Counted from the first letter of the stretch, positions 26,102 through 34,454 are shown. The stretch: DNA of 36,473 bases from Lachnospiraceae bacterium (GCA_021771755.1 JAETOL010000024.1:1-36473), one strand, 5' to 3'. Program-made: numbers and translations. The notes: generated by a model from the letters alone, not told the origin.

Positions 26102-26392
26102 ATGAATATTACGGATGTACGCGTGAGAAAGGTTGCAAAGGAAGGAAAAATGAAGGCGGTAGTTTCGATTACTATTGATGATGAATTTGTAGTTCATGAT
26201 ATCAAAGTGATCGAAGGAGAAAAGGGGCTGTTTATCGCCATGCCCAGCCGTAAGGCAGCAGATGGAGAATACCGTGACATTGCACATCCGATCAACTCAG
26301 CTACAAGAGACAGGATTCAGACACTGATCCTGGATAAATATCAGGAAGTTATGAGCGAGACGGACGAACAGGAAGAGGCAGCAGCAGAATAA
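26102..26392 (+). CDS. spoVG: septation regulator SpoVG
   Basis: 96 residues. The family signature is complete: [11 protein letters not shown], then [42 protein letters not shown]. SpoVG is a small DNA/RNA-binding regulator, involved in sporulation septation in Bacillus and in global regulation elsewhere. The C-terminus has an acidic tail ([12 protein letters not shown]), typical of the variable end. A GAAAGGGG Shine-Dalgarno precedes the ATG. It follows glgD by 48 bases and ends at a strong terminator, so it may be read from the glg promoter. Confidence 0.97.
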   Translation: MNITDVRVRKVAKEGKMKAVVSITIDDEFVVHDIKVIEGEKGLFIAMPSRKAADGEYRDIAHPINSATRDRIQTLILDKYQEVMSETDEQEEAAAE

Positions 26393-26428
26393 CACCGGAT
26401 ATCTGTAATAAAAACGCAAAGTTTTAGT

Positions 26429-26491
26429 AAAAGAGATATTCTAAACCGGGTGAAAATCGTGATCAACTGGTTTTAGGATATCTCTTTTTTT
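26429..26491 (+). terminator. intrinsic terminator after spoVG
   Basis: AAAAGAGATAT (26429-26439) pairs with ATATCTCTTTT (26478-26488); CTAAACC with GGTTTTAG extends the stem with one bulge. A run of T follows. Confidence 0.9.
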
Positions 26492-26542
26492 GCGGTTTCC
26501 ATTCAAATATTACATAGTTGTTACAAAAATAAAATAAAAGTA

Positions 26543-26571
26543 TTGATTTTTCTTCGAGATATTGTTATACT
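26543..26571 (+). promoter_or_regulatory. promoter of the coiled-coil/3D protein gene
   Basis: TTGATT (26543-26548), an exact 17-base spacer, and TATACT (26566-26571), with a TG one base before the -10 (extended). This is a good housekeeping-type promoter 32 bases before the start codon. Confidence 0.75.
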
Positions 26572-26602
26572 TGTCCTACGAAAAAAATGATGAGGTGTTT
26601 AT

Positions 26603-27859
26603 ATGAGTATGAAGAGAGTTCTTTCACTGCTGTTAACCGGAGCCCTGATCATCTCTATGGGGACAGGCGTTTTTGCTTCCACAGAAGACCAGATTGCAGA
26701 GGCTCAGGCTCAGAAACAGGAAGCTCAGGCAGGACTTGCTCAGGCGCAGGCGAATATCAGCAGCCTTGAGAGTAAGAAACAGGAACTGGAATCCTATATG
26801 GCAGAACTTGACGCACAATATAATGAACTGACAAACAGTATTTCTCAGCTTAGCATAGAAGCTGCGGAGAAAGAAGATGAACTGAAGAAGATTCAGCTGG
26901 AACTGACAAAAGCGAAGAAAAGAGCAGAAGATCAGTATGAAGCAATGAAGCTTCGTATTGTGTATATGTATGAAAAAGGCGGAAGCTCCATGCTGGAGAC
27001 GCTTCTGGCATCAGAGAGTATTGCAGACTTTTTGAACCAGGCAAATAATATTTCCATGATGTCCGAATATGATCGGAACATGTTGAAAGAATACGAGGCC
27101 ACACAGAAAAATATCCAGCAGCATGAGGAAAAGGCCGTAGAAGAGGCCAAATCCATCACAGCGCTCCTGACAGAGAAAAATGCCAGACAGCAGGAGGTGC
27201 AGGCTCTGGTTTCAGAAACAAGCAGCAGTATTGATTCTTATATTAACCAGATCAGTGCAAGCCAGGAAGAGGCAAATATCCTTATGGCTCAGGTAAACAG
27301 TGCAGACAACAGTATTTCTTCACTGATGGCTCAGGCTGCAGCAGAGCAGGCGGCAGCGGAAGAAGCAGCGGCTCAAGAACAGGAAGCATCAGCGGAAAGT
27401 GCAGAGCAGCAGCCGGAATTTGATCCGGAAACCGATACAATGGATTCCGAGAGCAGTTCTTCAAGCAGTAATGTGATAGTGGAAGAAGAGGCTCCGGAAG
27501 GGGATGCAGGCGTATCGGAAGATACATCTGAAAATGCAGGAAGTTCCGACACTTCTTCTGATTCCTCAAATTCCGGACAGGGTACGTACCTTGGAAACTT
27601 TACACTTACCGCATATTGTAACTGTGCTCAGTGCTGCGGAACAGCAGGAAATGCAACCGCAAGCGGTGCTATGCCAACATCAGGACATACAGTAGCTATG
27701 GCAGGTGTTCCGTTTGGAACACAGCTTCTGATCAACGGAACAGTATATACGGTAGAGGATTTAGGAACACCGTATGGTCATGTGGATATTTACTTTGACA
27801 GCCATGCAGAGGCTCTGAGTTTTGGGCTTCAGTATGCAGATGTGTATCAGTTAAACTAA
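26603..27859 (+). CDS. secreted PcsB-like coiled-coil protein with C-terminal 3D domain
   Basis: 418 residues. A signal peptide (1-25, cleaved near VFAS) is followed by a long coiled coil (about 26-245, rich in Gln, Glu and Ala) like that of PcsB/CwlO proteins, including the KLRIVYMYEKGGSS region typical of them. A low-complexity Ser/Glu/Ala linker spans about 245-325. The C-terminus (about 328-418) is a 3D domain: LTAYCNCAQCCG at its start and GHVDIYFDSHAEA at its end, with the aspartates expected of the MltA/Sps-type double-psi barrel. Likely a cell-wall lytic or remodelling enzyme. GAGGTG precedes ATG 26603. It forms a single-gene unit with its own promoter and terminator. Confidence 0.9.
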   Translation: MSMKRVLSLLLTGALIISMGTGVFASTEDQIAEAQAQKQEAQAGLAQAQANISSLESKKQELESYMAELDAQYNELTNSISQLSIEAAEKEDELKKIQLELTKAKKRAEDQYEAMKLRIVYMYEKGGSSMLETLLASESIADFLNQANNISMMSEYDRNMLKEYEATQKNIQQHEEKAVEEAKSITALLTEKNARQQEVQALVSETSSSIDSYINQISASQEEANILMAQVNSADNSISSLMAQAAAEQAAAEEAAAQEQEASAESAEQQPEFDPETDTMDSESSSSSSNVIVEEEAPEGDAGVSEDTSENAGSSDTSSDSSNSGQGTYLGNFTLTAYCNCAQCCGTAGNATASGAMPTSGHTVAMAGVPFGTQLLINGTVYTVEDLGTPYGHVDIYFDSHAEALSFGLQYADVYQLN

Positions 27860-27874
27860 ATAGTATAAAAAAGA

Positions 27875-27919
27875 AAAAGGGTATGTGAAAATGGAAGATC
27901 ATTTTTCACATACCCTTTT
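27875..27919. terminator. bidirectional terminator, 17-bp perfect stem
   Basis: AAAAGGGTATGTGAAAA (27875-27891) is perfectly complementary to 27903-27919 around an 11-base loop. A-rich and T-rich ends serve the two convergent genes. Confidence 0.92.
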
Positions 27920-28017
27920 GTGTATAGTTTTGGCCTGTTCAGAACCACAGTGCATGAAGCAGGCGCTTTTACGTGTCTAGAAAACACAGGAGTACAATTA
28001 TACTTTCACAGTATATT

Positions 28018-28731
28018 TTACAGATAAGGCGTTCCCGGAATCTGAGGATAGCTTCCCATTCCGATCAGAAGCTCCAGGCCAATCTGGCGGGCTTCCAGGA
28101 CGGCTTCTTTTACTGCACTGGCATCTCCGGAAAGAGCAAGGATCACCTCATTGGAATGGCTGGTTCCGATATCCGGCGTCATATAGCTGATGATCTTTAC
28201 GGCAGAAGCCTTCATGGCTGTGTCTGCCATTACAAGGCCGATAGCGGCAGGAGAGCCTGCCATAAAACCAAAAGCTTCCCCGGGTTCTGCATGAAAGGCT
28301 TTCTGGAGAGCCGGTCCTGCACTTGCGGAAAAAGCAAATTCCAGATGACCGGATTCGCTGATATAAAGTTCCCCGGCGTATTTTCCGGTGAGCTCCAGAG
28401 CAAGCTCGACAGCATGACGTACATCGGAGACATCATTTCCTCCAAGGACGATATAGTTTCCGTGGCCGCCCCAGCCCTTGGTATCTCTGGGAAGTTCAAT
28501 GGAGAGAACCTCTGTATTTGTGGCCTTTACGGCATCGTCAATGGCAGTGATCTGTCCGGCTGCTCCGGTACGGGAACTAAAAAGTCCAAGTGTATGATAA
28601 CGTGTGCCGATATTCATTTTTTGAAGAAGTGTATCATCAATGCCGGAAATCACCAGTCCAATGGTGTCCAGAACTGCAGTTCCTACAAATTCTGTCCGGG
28701 TACAGTGTGTGCTGATGCTTTTTATATCCAT
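28018..28731 (-). CDS. pduB: PduB-type bacterial microcompartment shell protein (BMC-T)
   Basis: 237 residues with two BMC domains in tandem (about 12-120 and 130-228), the trimeric shell-tile architecture. Strong PduB matches include TEFVGTA, KATNTEVLSIELPRDTKG, GHGNYIVLGGNDVSDV, an AGHIE-like SGHLEF, TSHSNEVILALSGD, and an end close to the family's GTPYI. The start lacks the roughly 37-residue N-terminal extension of long PduB, known in Salmonella for tethering the enzyme core, so it corresponds to the short PduB' form. GAGGT precedes the ATG. No other microcompartment gene is nearby, so it is an orphan here. Confidence 0.9.
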   Translation of the reverse strand: MDIKSISTHCTRTEFVGTAVLDTIGLVISGIDDTLLQKMNIGTRYHTLGLFSSRTGAAGQITAIDDAVKATNTEVLSIELPRDTKGWGGHGNYIVLGGNDVSDVRHAVELALELTGKYAGELYISESGHLEFAFSASAGPALQKAFHAEPGEAFGFMAGSPAAIGLVMADTAMKASAVKIISYMTPDIGTSHSNEVILALSGDASAVKEAVLEARQIGLELLIGMGSYPQIPGTPYL

Positions 28732-28763
28732 AAAAATTACCTCTTTTTTGGTATTGTGATTTT

Positions 28764-28792
28764 AATATAGCTTAAAAGGACTGGGATTTCAA
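28764..28792 (-). promoter_or_regulatory. promoter of the orphan pduB gene
   Basis: On the minus strand: TTGAAA (28792 to 28787), an exact 17-base spacer, TATATT (28769 to 28764), 33 bases before the start codon. A good constitutive-type match. Confidence 0.7.
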
Positions 28793-28883
28793 CGGATTTT
28801 GCTGTATTTGCAGGTGTTTTTGCTTTTTTTGGAGCAGCTAGATTGTTTTCTGGATATTTTTTAAAACTTTTTTGAAAAAAGTG

Positions 28884-28912
28884 TTGACAAATACCACTAA
28901 AATGAATATAAT
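28884..28912 (+). promoter_or_regulatory. perfect consensus promoter of tRNA-Pro
   Basis: TTGACA (28884-28889), 17 bases, TATAAT (28907-28912). Both hexamers are perfect, as expected for a stable RNA gene. A small hairpin CAGTCG/CGACTG (28921-28939) lies in the leader. Confidence 0.9.
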
Positions 28913-28953
28913 AATTTTTGCAGTCGCGAGTTACGACTGATAAATGAAAAAAT

Positions 28954-29027
28954 CGAAGCGTGGCTCAGTTTGGTAGAGCGCTGCGTTCGGGACGCAGAGG
29001 CCGCAGGTTCAAATCCTGTCGCTTCGA
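28954..29027 (+). tRNA. tRNA-Pro, anticodon CGG
   Basis: 74 bases. The acceptor arms CGAAGCG and CGCTTCG pair fully, with discriminator A. The D-arm region is GGCTCAGTTTGGTAGAGC. The anticodon stem CTGCG/CGCAG holds loop TTCGGGA, giving anticodon CGG (28988-28990), which reads CCG. The T-arm CAGG-TTCAAAT-CCTG is canonical. The 3' CCA is not encoded (ACTA follows). It is a lone tRNA gene with its own promoter and terminator. Confidence 0.96.
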
Positions 29028-29037
29028 CTATATGATG

Positions 29038-29070
29038 AAGAATCTCTTTTTAAGAGGTTCTTTTCTTTTT
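29038..29070 (+). terminator. terminator of tRNA-Pro
   Basis: AAGAATCTC (29038-29046) pairs with GAGGTTCTT (29054-29062), one G-T pair, followed by TTCTTTTT. Confidence 0.75.
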
Positions 29071-29111
29071 GTAAAAAAAGCATGAGAATGTCTGAAATAT
29101 CTTTATTTCAT

Positions 29112-29146
29112 ATTGTTACCAGATTGTAATCTCCCTTTGTTATGAT
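29112..29146 (+). promoter_or_regulatory. regulated promoter with 11-bp phased direct repeat
   Basis: ATTGTTAC (29112-29119) and ATTGTAAT (29123-29130) are direct repeats 11 bases apart, covering the place of the -35. They are followed by the extended -10 TGTTATGAT (29138-29146). A missing -35 with one-helical-turn direct repeats is the layout of promoters activated by OmpR-type response regulators, one of which is encoded in this operon. Confidence 0.55.
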
Positions 29147-29177
29147 AAACTCAACATAATGAAGGGAGACATTTTTT

Positions 29178-29867
29178 ATGAAAATATTAGAAACAAAGCA
29201 TCTGAAAAAATATTATGGTCAGGGCAGCAGTCTGGTAAAGGCCGTGGATGATATCAGCATCTCAGTGGAAAAAGGAGAGTTTGTTGCAATCGTGGGGACC
29301 AGCGGATCCGGAAAGACTTCTCTTTTAAATTTACTGGGCGGTTTGGACTATGCGGACAGCGGCGAGGTGATCATCGGCGGACAGTCTCTTTTGAATATGA
29401 AAGATGAGGAACGGACTGTATTTCGCAGAAGAAACATTGGATTTGTCTTTCAGAATTATAATCTGGTATCTATGCTGGATGTGTATAAAAATGTGATTCT
29501 CCCAATACGCCTGGATGGAAACAAACCGGATGAGGAATTTATCGGAAAGATTCTGAGCCTTCTGGGACTGACAGAAAAAGTCAGGAACAGACCGAATCAG
29601 CTTTCCGGCGGACAGCAGCAGAGAGTGGCCATTGCAAGGGCACTGGCTTCCAAGCCAAAGATTGTTCTGGCTGACGAGCCGACCGGTAATCTTGATTCCC
29701 GTACAAGCGCAGAGGTTATGGGGCTTTTGCAGATGACCAGCCGGGAGTTTAACCAGACAATCATTATGATTACCCATAATGAAGAAATTGCCCAGCTGGC
29801 AGACCGCATCATCCATCTGGAGGATGGAAGAGTAGTGGGAGGTGACATCCATGTTTCGGAATTCTGA
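29178..29867 (+). CDS. ABC transporter ATP-binding protein, MacB/BceA type
   Basis: 229 residues. Walker A is GTSGSGKT (40-47), the Q-loop is FVFQNYNL, the signature LSGGQQQR (142-149), Walker B IVLADEPTGNLD and the switch His is in MITHNEE. The sequence class is that of ATPases partnered with FtsX-type permeases (MacB, LolD, BceA), which export or remove antimicrobial peptides and lipids rather than import solutes. AAGGGAG precedes the ATG. The permease start overlaps its end by 17 bases, so they are coupled. Confidence 0.93.
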   Translation: MKILETKHLKKYYGQGSSLVKAVDDISISVEKGEFVAIVGTSGSGKTSLLNLLGGLDYADSGEVIIGGQSLLNMKDEERTVFRRRNIGFVFQNYNLVSMLDVYKNVILPIRLDGNKPDEEFIGKILSLLGLTEKVRNRPNQLSGGQQQRVAIARALASKPKIVLADEPTGNLDSRTSAEVMGLLQMTSREFNQTIIMITHNEEIAQLADRIIHLEDGRVVGGDIHVSEF

Positions 29868-32373
29868 TAAGGAAGTATTAAAGGAGCTGGCAAGGGATAA
29901 TTATTCCTCTCATAAAAGCAGAAACCGAATTGCCATTCTTGCCATTGCTCTGACCACGCTTTTGATCACAGCGGTGTGGACAGTAGGAATCAGTATGATT
30001 TCGACCATCAGTAATTACGGGGAATCTGCTCCAGGTCCGGGCTGTGAAGGAAATATTAACGGCACAGAAGAAACCCGGCAGAGGCTAGAGGAACTGCCTA
30101 AGATCCAATGGGCAGATATGGCCAGGGAATGCAGTGGGGCAGGACTTCACAACCGGGAGTTTGCCGGCATGGACGTGCGGCTGCTGGCTCCGGATAAAGG
30201 TTACTTCGGACATAATTTTGTGGAACTGATCGAAGGCAGATTTGCACAGAGCGCGGATGAAATTGTGATTTCTGATACTATGGCGGAACGTCTGGGGCTT
30301 GAAACAGTGGTTGGCAGTCAGCTGGAGCTTCTGGTGATGATCGGCGCAGATGAAAAAATGGTGGAAACGCCCATGACCTTTACCATTACCGGATATTATA
30401 AAAATCCCCTGATCAATATCAGCAAGGTTTATGATGAGATATATACGGTACCTGAATTTATTACACAGTATAATCCCGCTATGGGTCAGCGGCCGCAAAA
30501 GATTTATGTGAAGCTGAATAATCTGAATCCTCTCCTGATGAAAACAGATGTAATGAATAAACTGCAGGAAGCCAACGATCTGGCAGGAGGTACCGGAACC
30601 GGAACAAAAAATACCAGCAGTATGGGGAACATGCTTTTAAGTGTAGGACCGGCGATTCTGTTTGTGCTGTTTATTGGTATGAGCGGTTATTTTCTGATCT
30701 ATAATGTGTTTTATATTTCTGTATCCTCTGATATCCGCTGGTTTGGCATGATGAAAACCATCGGTACCACAGCAAGACAGCTGAATGCTGTGCTGATGCA
30801 GCAGATTCGCCGTCTGGCAGTTATTGGTATACTGATCGGAATCGTACTGGGGTATCTTGTGGGAAATCTGATCGGACCGGGAGTGATGCGGCAGACTATG
30901 TATGGCATGTTTTACAAAACTCCAAACGTTTTGGTGGTGTTCCTTCTGGGAGCCGGATTTTCCTGGTTTACCGCATACATCAGTGCATTGAAATCTCTGA
31001 AGCTGGCCTGTCATATTTCTCCGGTGGAGGCAGCCAGATTTGCACCCAAAAAGAAGAAGAATCTGTTTACGATCCTTTCCTTTGCATTAAGCGGAATGAT
31101 TTTTCTGGTTTCCTGTAATGCGGCTCTGGGATTTTCCATAGATCATATGGTGGAACGCTACAACATGAAGGATGCCAGGATTTTTCATAAAGGTTTCTCC
31201 TGGTCGCTGGAAGAGCCTTACCAGCCTGTCTCTGCAGAATTGCCGGAGAAAATATCTGCACTGCCTTTTGTGACCAATGTGGATGTGGCATATCAGGCAA
31301 GGCTGATGCCGGATTATGAGGAAACGACAATGGGAAGAATTTACTGGCCTTCTCTGGCTCAGGTGTCTCTGGACGGCGCGTTAAAAAAGGAAATGGAATT
31401 TTTTGCAGGCAGTGAAGAATTTATGAGTACTTATGGTGACACAGGTCTTCGGGATCAGGCAGAAAACAACCGGTGGAAGCTGGGAGTAAAGGGAATCCCT
31501 GCAGATTTGATCCAGCAGGAGCTTGCCTGTGAGGGCTTTTTTGAGGGAACTTTGGATCTGGAGAAGTTTGAGGCAGGAGAAGGGATTGTATGGGCGTCTC
31601 CGGACAGTCAGGAAATTCTGAGAAGAGATTTTGAGGGCAGCGTACATTCTGGAGATAAAACAACAATCGGTTTTTATGATGCTCAGGGGAACTGTATAGA
31701 AAAAGAGGTAACCATTCTGGCGGTACGGGCGAAATCTGAAATATATGGATCCGGTGATTTTGGCGTTGGGAACATTATTTTGTCCGATACTCTGTTTAAG
31801 GAGCTGTACCCGGATTATAAACAACGGATCAGCAACATTCAGATCGACACAGAGGAAGAGATCACAGAGGAACAGCATCAGCAGATTAACAGTCTTATGG
31901 CTGAGGAGTACAATAGTCAGCTTCAGCTGGACTCCCGTTATTACACCAGATCCGAAATGGGTGCTCAGAAGCAGACTTTCCAGCTGATCGGTTTTCTTCT
32001 GGCAGGACTTCTGGGAATCATTGGGATTTCCAATCTGGTCAATACGATTACTTCGGATGTATTTTCCCGAAAGATTGAGCTGGCGGCAATGCAGTCCATT
32101 GGAATGACAAGGAAGCAGCTGTGGGCAATGCTTTTGAAAGATACCCTGAAGTTTATGAGTGTGTCTGTGGTGCTTATGCTGATATCCGGAGGCATTATGT
32201 CTTATCTTGTGACTCAGCATCCTCTGTTTACCGGATTTAATGCAGGGCTGTTTCTGGTATCGGCAGCTGCTCTGCTGCTGGTGGTGACTGGTATCTGTAT
32301 TTTTATGACCTGGCTTCTGGTAAAAGTTCTGAACAAAAAAACGATTGTTGAAAGACTGCGGGAAATTGAGTAA
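29851..32373 (+). CDS. FtsX-family ABC transporter permease
   Basis: 840 residues. A first membrane helix lies at about 28-50, followed by an extracytoplasmic domain (to about 260). Three helices lie at about 265-380 (an FtsX core), with a further helix near 405. A second large outside domain (about 430-700) precedes three C-terminal helices, so the FtsX unit is duplicated. This matches exporters in Firmicutes linked to two-component systems that respond to cell-envelope-active peptides. ATG 29851 is supported by GGGAGGTGA five bases upstream; a GTG at 29842 is less likely. The substrate cannot be told from sequence. Confidence 0.9.
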   Translation: MFRNSDKEVLKELARDNYSSHKSRNRIAILAIALTTLLITAVWTVGISMISTISNYGESAPGPGCEGNINGTEETRQRLEELPKIQWADMARECSGAGLHNREFAGMDVRLLAPDKGYFGHNFVELIEGRFAQSADEIVISDTMAERLGLETVVGSQLELLVMIGADEKMVETPMTFTITGYYKNPLINISKVYDEIYTVPEFITQYNPAMGQRPQKIYVKLNNLNPLLMKTDVMNKLQEANDLAGGTGTGTKNTSSMGNMLLSVGPAILFVLFIGMSGYFLIYNVFYISVSSDIRWFGMMKTIGTTARQLNAVLMQQIRRLAVIGILIGIVLGYLVGNLIGPGVMRQTMYGMFYKTPNVLVVFLLGAGFSWFTAYISALKSLKLACHISPVEAARFAPKKKKNLFTILSFALSGMIFLVSCNAALGFSIDHMVERYNMKDARIFHKGFSWSLEEPYQPVSAELPEKISALPFVTNVDVAYQARLMPDYEETTMGRIYWPSLAQVSLDGALKKEMEFFAGSEEFMSTYGDTGLRDQAENNRWKLGVKGIPADLIQQELACEGFFEGTLDLEKFEAGEGIVWASPDSQEILRRDFEGSVHSGDKTTIGFYDAQGNCIEKEVTILAVRAKSEIYGSGDFGVGNIILSDTLFKELYPDYKQRISNIQIDTEEEITEEQHQQINSLMAEEYNSQLQLDSRYYTRSEMGAQKQTFQLIGFLLAGLLGIIGISNLVNTITSDVFSRKIELAAMQSIGMTRKQLWAMLLKDTLKFMSVSVVLMLISGGIMSYLVTQHPLFTGFNAGLFLVSAAALLLVVTGICIFMTWLLVKVLNKKTIVERLREIE

Positions 32374-32444
32374 GATAAACACAGTGCAGCCAGGGCTGCG
32401 TGGAAAAAGCGGAGATCTTCGGACTCTCCGGACTGGAGAAAATA

Positions 32445-33125
32445 ATGGATACAAAAATTCTTCTGCTTGAAGACGATATAATGTTAAATGAAGGCATTGC
32501 CTATGCCCTGCGAAAAAAAGGATACCTGGTGTACTGTGCAGAAAACATAAAGGAAGCGTCGGAATATCTGGATAAGCGTGTAAATCTTATGATACTGGAT
32601 ATCAACCTGCCGGATGGAGACGGAAGAACGTTTTTGAAAGACGTTCGACAGAATGATCCGGTTCCGGCATTGTTTCTGACTGCCCGGGATACAGAAGCAG
32701 ATATGCTGAAAGGATTTGACTCAGGCTGCGACGATTATGTGACAAAGCCGTTTTCTATGGCGGTTCTGCTTCGGAGGATCGAAGCGCTGCTGAAGCGTTC
32801 AGAAAATACAGACAGCCGATTTTATCATTGTGGTGAGCTGGTATATGATTTTGATGGAAAACAGCTGAAAAAGCAGGGACGGGAGGTAAAGCTGACTGCC
32901 ACGGAAATCCGTCTTCTGGAAGCCTTTTTGACCCACCGGAACCAGGTGCTGACAAGAGAACAGCTGCTGGATATGGTGTGGGATACTTATGAGAACTATG
33001 TGGATGAAAAAACCCTGAACGTAAATGTGGGAAGGTTACGGGGGAAAATACAGGAGGATTCCCGGGACCAGGGATATATCAGGACGATTTTTGGAATTGG
33101 CTACAAATGGAGTGACAGGGTATGA
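32445..33125 (+). CDS. OmpR-family DNA-binding response regulator
   Basis: 226 residues. The receiver domain has acidic pocket Asp10/Asp11, the phosphoacceptor Asp52 in LDINLPDGDG, Thr79 and Lys101 in KPF. The C-terminal winged helix (about 130-225) carries LTATEIRLLEAFLTHRNQVLTREQLLDMVW and ends GIGYKW. ATG 32445 follows GGAGAA; an in-frame GTG at 32400 adds a poor N-terminus. It lies 71 bases after the permease and overlaps the kinase start by ATGA. It probably controls the transporter promoter at 29112, which has matching 11-base direct repeats. Its own cognate kinase is broken. Confidence 0.93.
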   Translation: MDTKILLLEDDIMLNEGIAYALRKKGYLVYCAENIKEASEYLDKRVNLMILDINLPDGDGRTFLKDVRQNDPVPALFLTARDTEADMLKGFDSGCDDYVTKPFSMAVLLRRIEALLKRSENTDSRFYHCGELVYDFDGKQLKKQGREVKLTATEIRLLEAFLTHRNQVLTREQLLDMVWDTYENYVDEKTLNVNVGRLRGKIQEDSRDQGYIRTIFGIGYKWSDRV

Positions 33126-33854
33126 GCCGCGGGATAATGATATTGCTGGTGGCAGTGATTCTTATACTGGCAGTTGTGCTTGCTCTGGTTTTGCTCCGAT
33201 ATAAAAAAATGGAGAAATTTGCCGACAGAGCCATGATACAGGCGAATGATATAATGGAGCAGCTGATTCTGGGACGGGAAGTAAAATACTTTTCAGAGAA
33301 TGAAGATTCTCTGCTTGGCAAATTTCAGGCCCGGGCAGGGCGGCTCTATGATATCCACAGTGCCCAGGAGCAGAGAGAAAAGGAACTGCGGGATCATCTC
33401 CCTGAAGCCGAAACTGCAGCCGGTACTTCCGGTGGTTTTATCTGCTGTCGATCAGGTATCGTTAAAGGCAGAACAGCACGGAAACGATATTTGTCTGGAA
33501 GGGCGGCAGGATCTGAAAGCCTGTCTGGATAGAAAATGGACAGAAGAGGTGTTTTTTAATCTGCTGGATAATGCAGTGAAATACAGTGCCCCGGAAAGCA
33601 GGATCCTTGTAGAGCTTCTGGAATATGAAATGTATATCCGGATCAATGTATGCAGTCAGGGAACAAAGGTGGAACGGGAAGAATTTGCCAGAGTCTTTCA
33701 GAGATTTTACCGGGGAAGGAACGCTGAAGAGCAGGAAGGCGTAGGACTTGGTCTGTATCTTGCCCGTGAAATCGTGAATGGCCAGAGGGGATATATGAAA
33801 GGGGAATATGAGCTGGAGAAAGGTAATGTATTCAGCGTGTTTTTACGCAGGTGA
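33122..33854 (+). pseudogene. sensor histidine kinase, broken by internal deletion and frameshift
   Basis: The first frame (33122 to about 33400) encodes a membrane helix (residues 6-25) and a linker ending EQREKELRDH at residues 83-92, the point where the helix carrying the phosphoacceptor His should begin. The second frame, shifted by one base, resumes at about 33402 with LKPKLQPVLP and encodes the ATPase domain: N-box FFNLLDNAVKY and G2 box GVGLGLYLAREI. The His-containing dimerisation region, roughly 60-70 residues by family comparison, is missing. The shift implies loss of 3k+2 bases. The G1-box Asp also seems lost (SQGTKV). Each half is probably inactive. A sequencing or assembly error is possible. 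Confidence 0.8.
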
Positions 33855-33890
33855 AGCTTTTTGAAGCGGAATAACCCGCGGTAAATCAGG

Positions 33891-33952
33891 AAAACCAGGG
33901 CTGATGCAAAGGCAGACAGATTATCTGCCGGAGCATCAGCTCTGGTTTTTTA
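33891..33952 (+). terminator. strong intrinsic terminator after the kinase remnant
   Basis: AACCAGGGCTGATGC (33893-33907) pairs with GCATCAGCTCTGGTT (33933-33947), with an inner GGCAGA/TCTGCC stem, followed by a T-run. Confidence 0.92.
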
Positions 33953-33962
33953 TTTATCAGTA

Positions 33963-33991
33963 TTGACAAATAACAACATTGGTGATATGGT
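33963..33991 (+). promoter_or_regulatory. promoter of the GntR-ABC operon
   Basis: A perfect TTGACA (33963-33968), a 17-base spacer, and TATGGT (33986-33991). The -10 overlaps the likely operator. Confidence 0.7.
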
Positions 33992-34025
33992 TAATTACAC
34001 AAGTAATGAACTGGATAAGTAACCA
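33988..34025. promoter_or_regulatory. nested palindrome, likely operator of the GntR regulator
   Basis: ATTAC (33994-33998) and GTAAT (34003-34007) form a perfect palindrome with a 4-base centre. It is nested within TGGTTA (33988-33993) and TAACCA (34020-34025). It overlaps the -10 and transcription start, fitting autorepression by the gene that follows. Confidence 0.6.
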
Positions 34026-34051
34026 CATAAACAGAAGGGATGTGAGAATGC

Positions 34052-34426
34052 GTGAATGAAATCCTGACACAGGAGAAGTCAATTTATATTCAGATCAAGG
34101 AAATGATCGAGAACGATATTCTGCGGAATATTCTTTTGGAGGAGGAGAGGGTACCCAGCACCAATGAACTTGCGAAGCTTTATGCCATCAATCCTGCTAC
34201 AGCAGCCAAGGGAGTCAATATTCTGGTAGACGAGGGGATTTTGTATAAGAAGAGAGGCATTGGAATGTTTGTAGCAACAGGAGCAAAGAAGCAGATCATG
34301 GAGAAGCGGAAAAAGAACTTTTATAACGATTATGTAAAAAGCCTCATGGCTGAGGCAGACAGTCTCGGAATCAGCAGACAGGAGCTGATTGCCATGATCC
34401 AGGAAGCAGAGAACGAAAAGAAGTAA
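34052..34426 (+). CDS. GntR family regulator, YtrA subfamily
   Basis: 124 residues, the short YtrA form: an N-terminal winged helix (residues about 8-75, with VPSTNELAKLYAINPATAAKGVNILVDEGILYKKRGIGMFV-type core; the recognition helix is near PATAAKGV) and a short helical C-terminus (78-124) for dimerisation, without an effector domain. YtrA-type regulators usually repress the ABC operon they head, as here. The start is GTG 34052, with AAGGGA about ten bases upstream. The ATPase gene follows after 28 bases. Confidence 0.92.
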   Translation: MNEILTQEKSIYIQIKEMIENDILRNILLEEERVPSTNELAKLYAINPATAAKGVNILVDEGILYKKRGIGMFVATGAKKQIMEKRKKNFYNDYVKSLMAEADSLGISRQELIAMIQEAENEKK

Positions 34427-34454
34427 TGTTTTTCAGAAAGCAGAGGGCGCATAT

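Noticed and set aside
32386-32399. Terminator between the permease and response regulator
   Set aside because: GCAGCC/GGCTGC can pair, but the loop is only two bases and no T-run follows. The genes are more likely co-transcribed.
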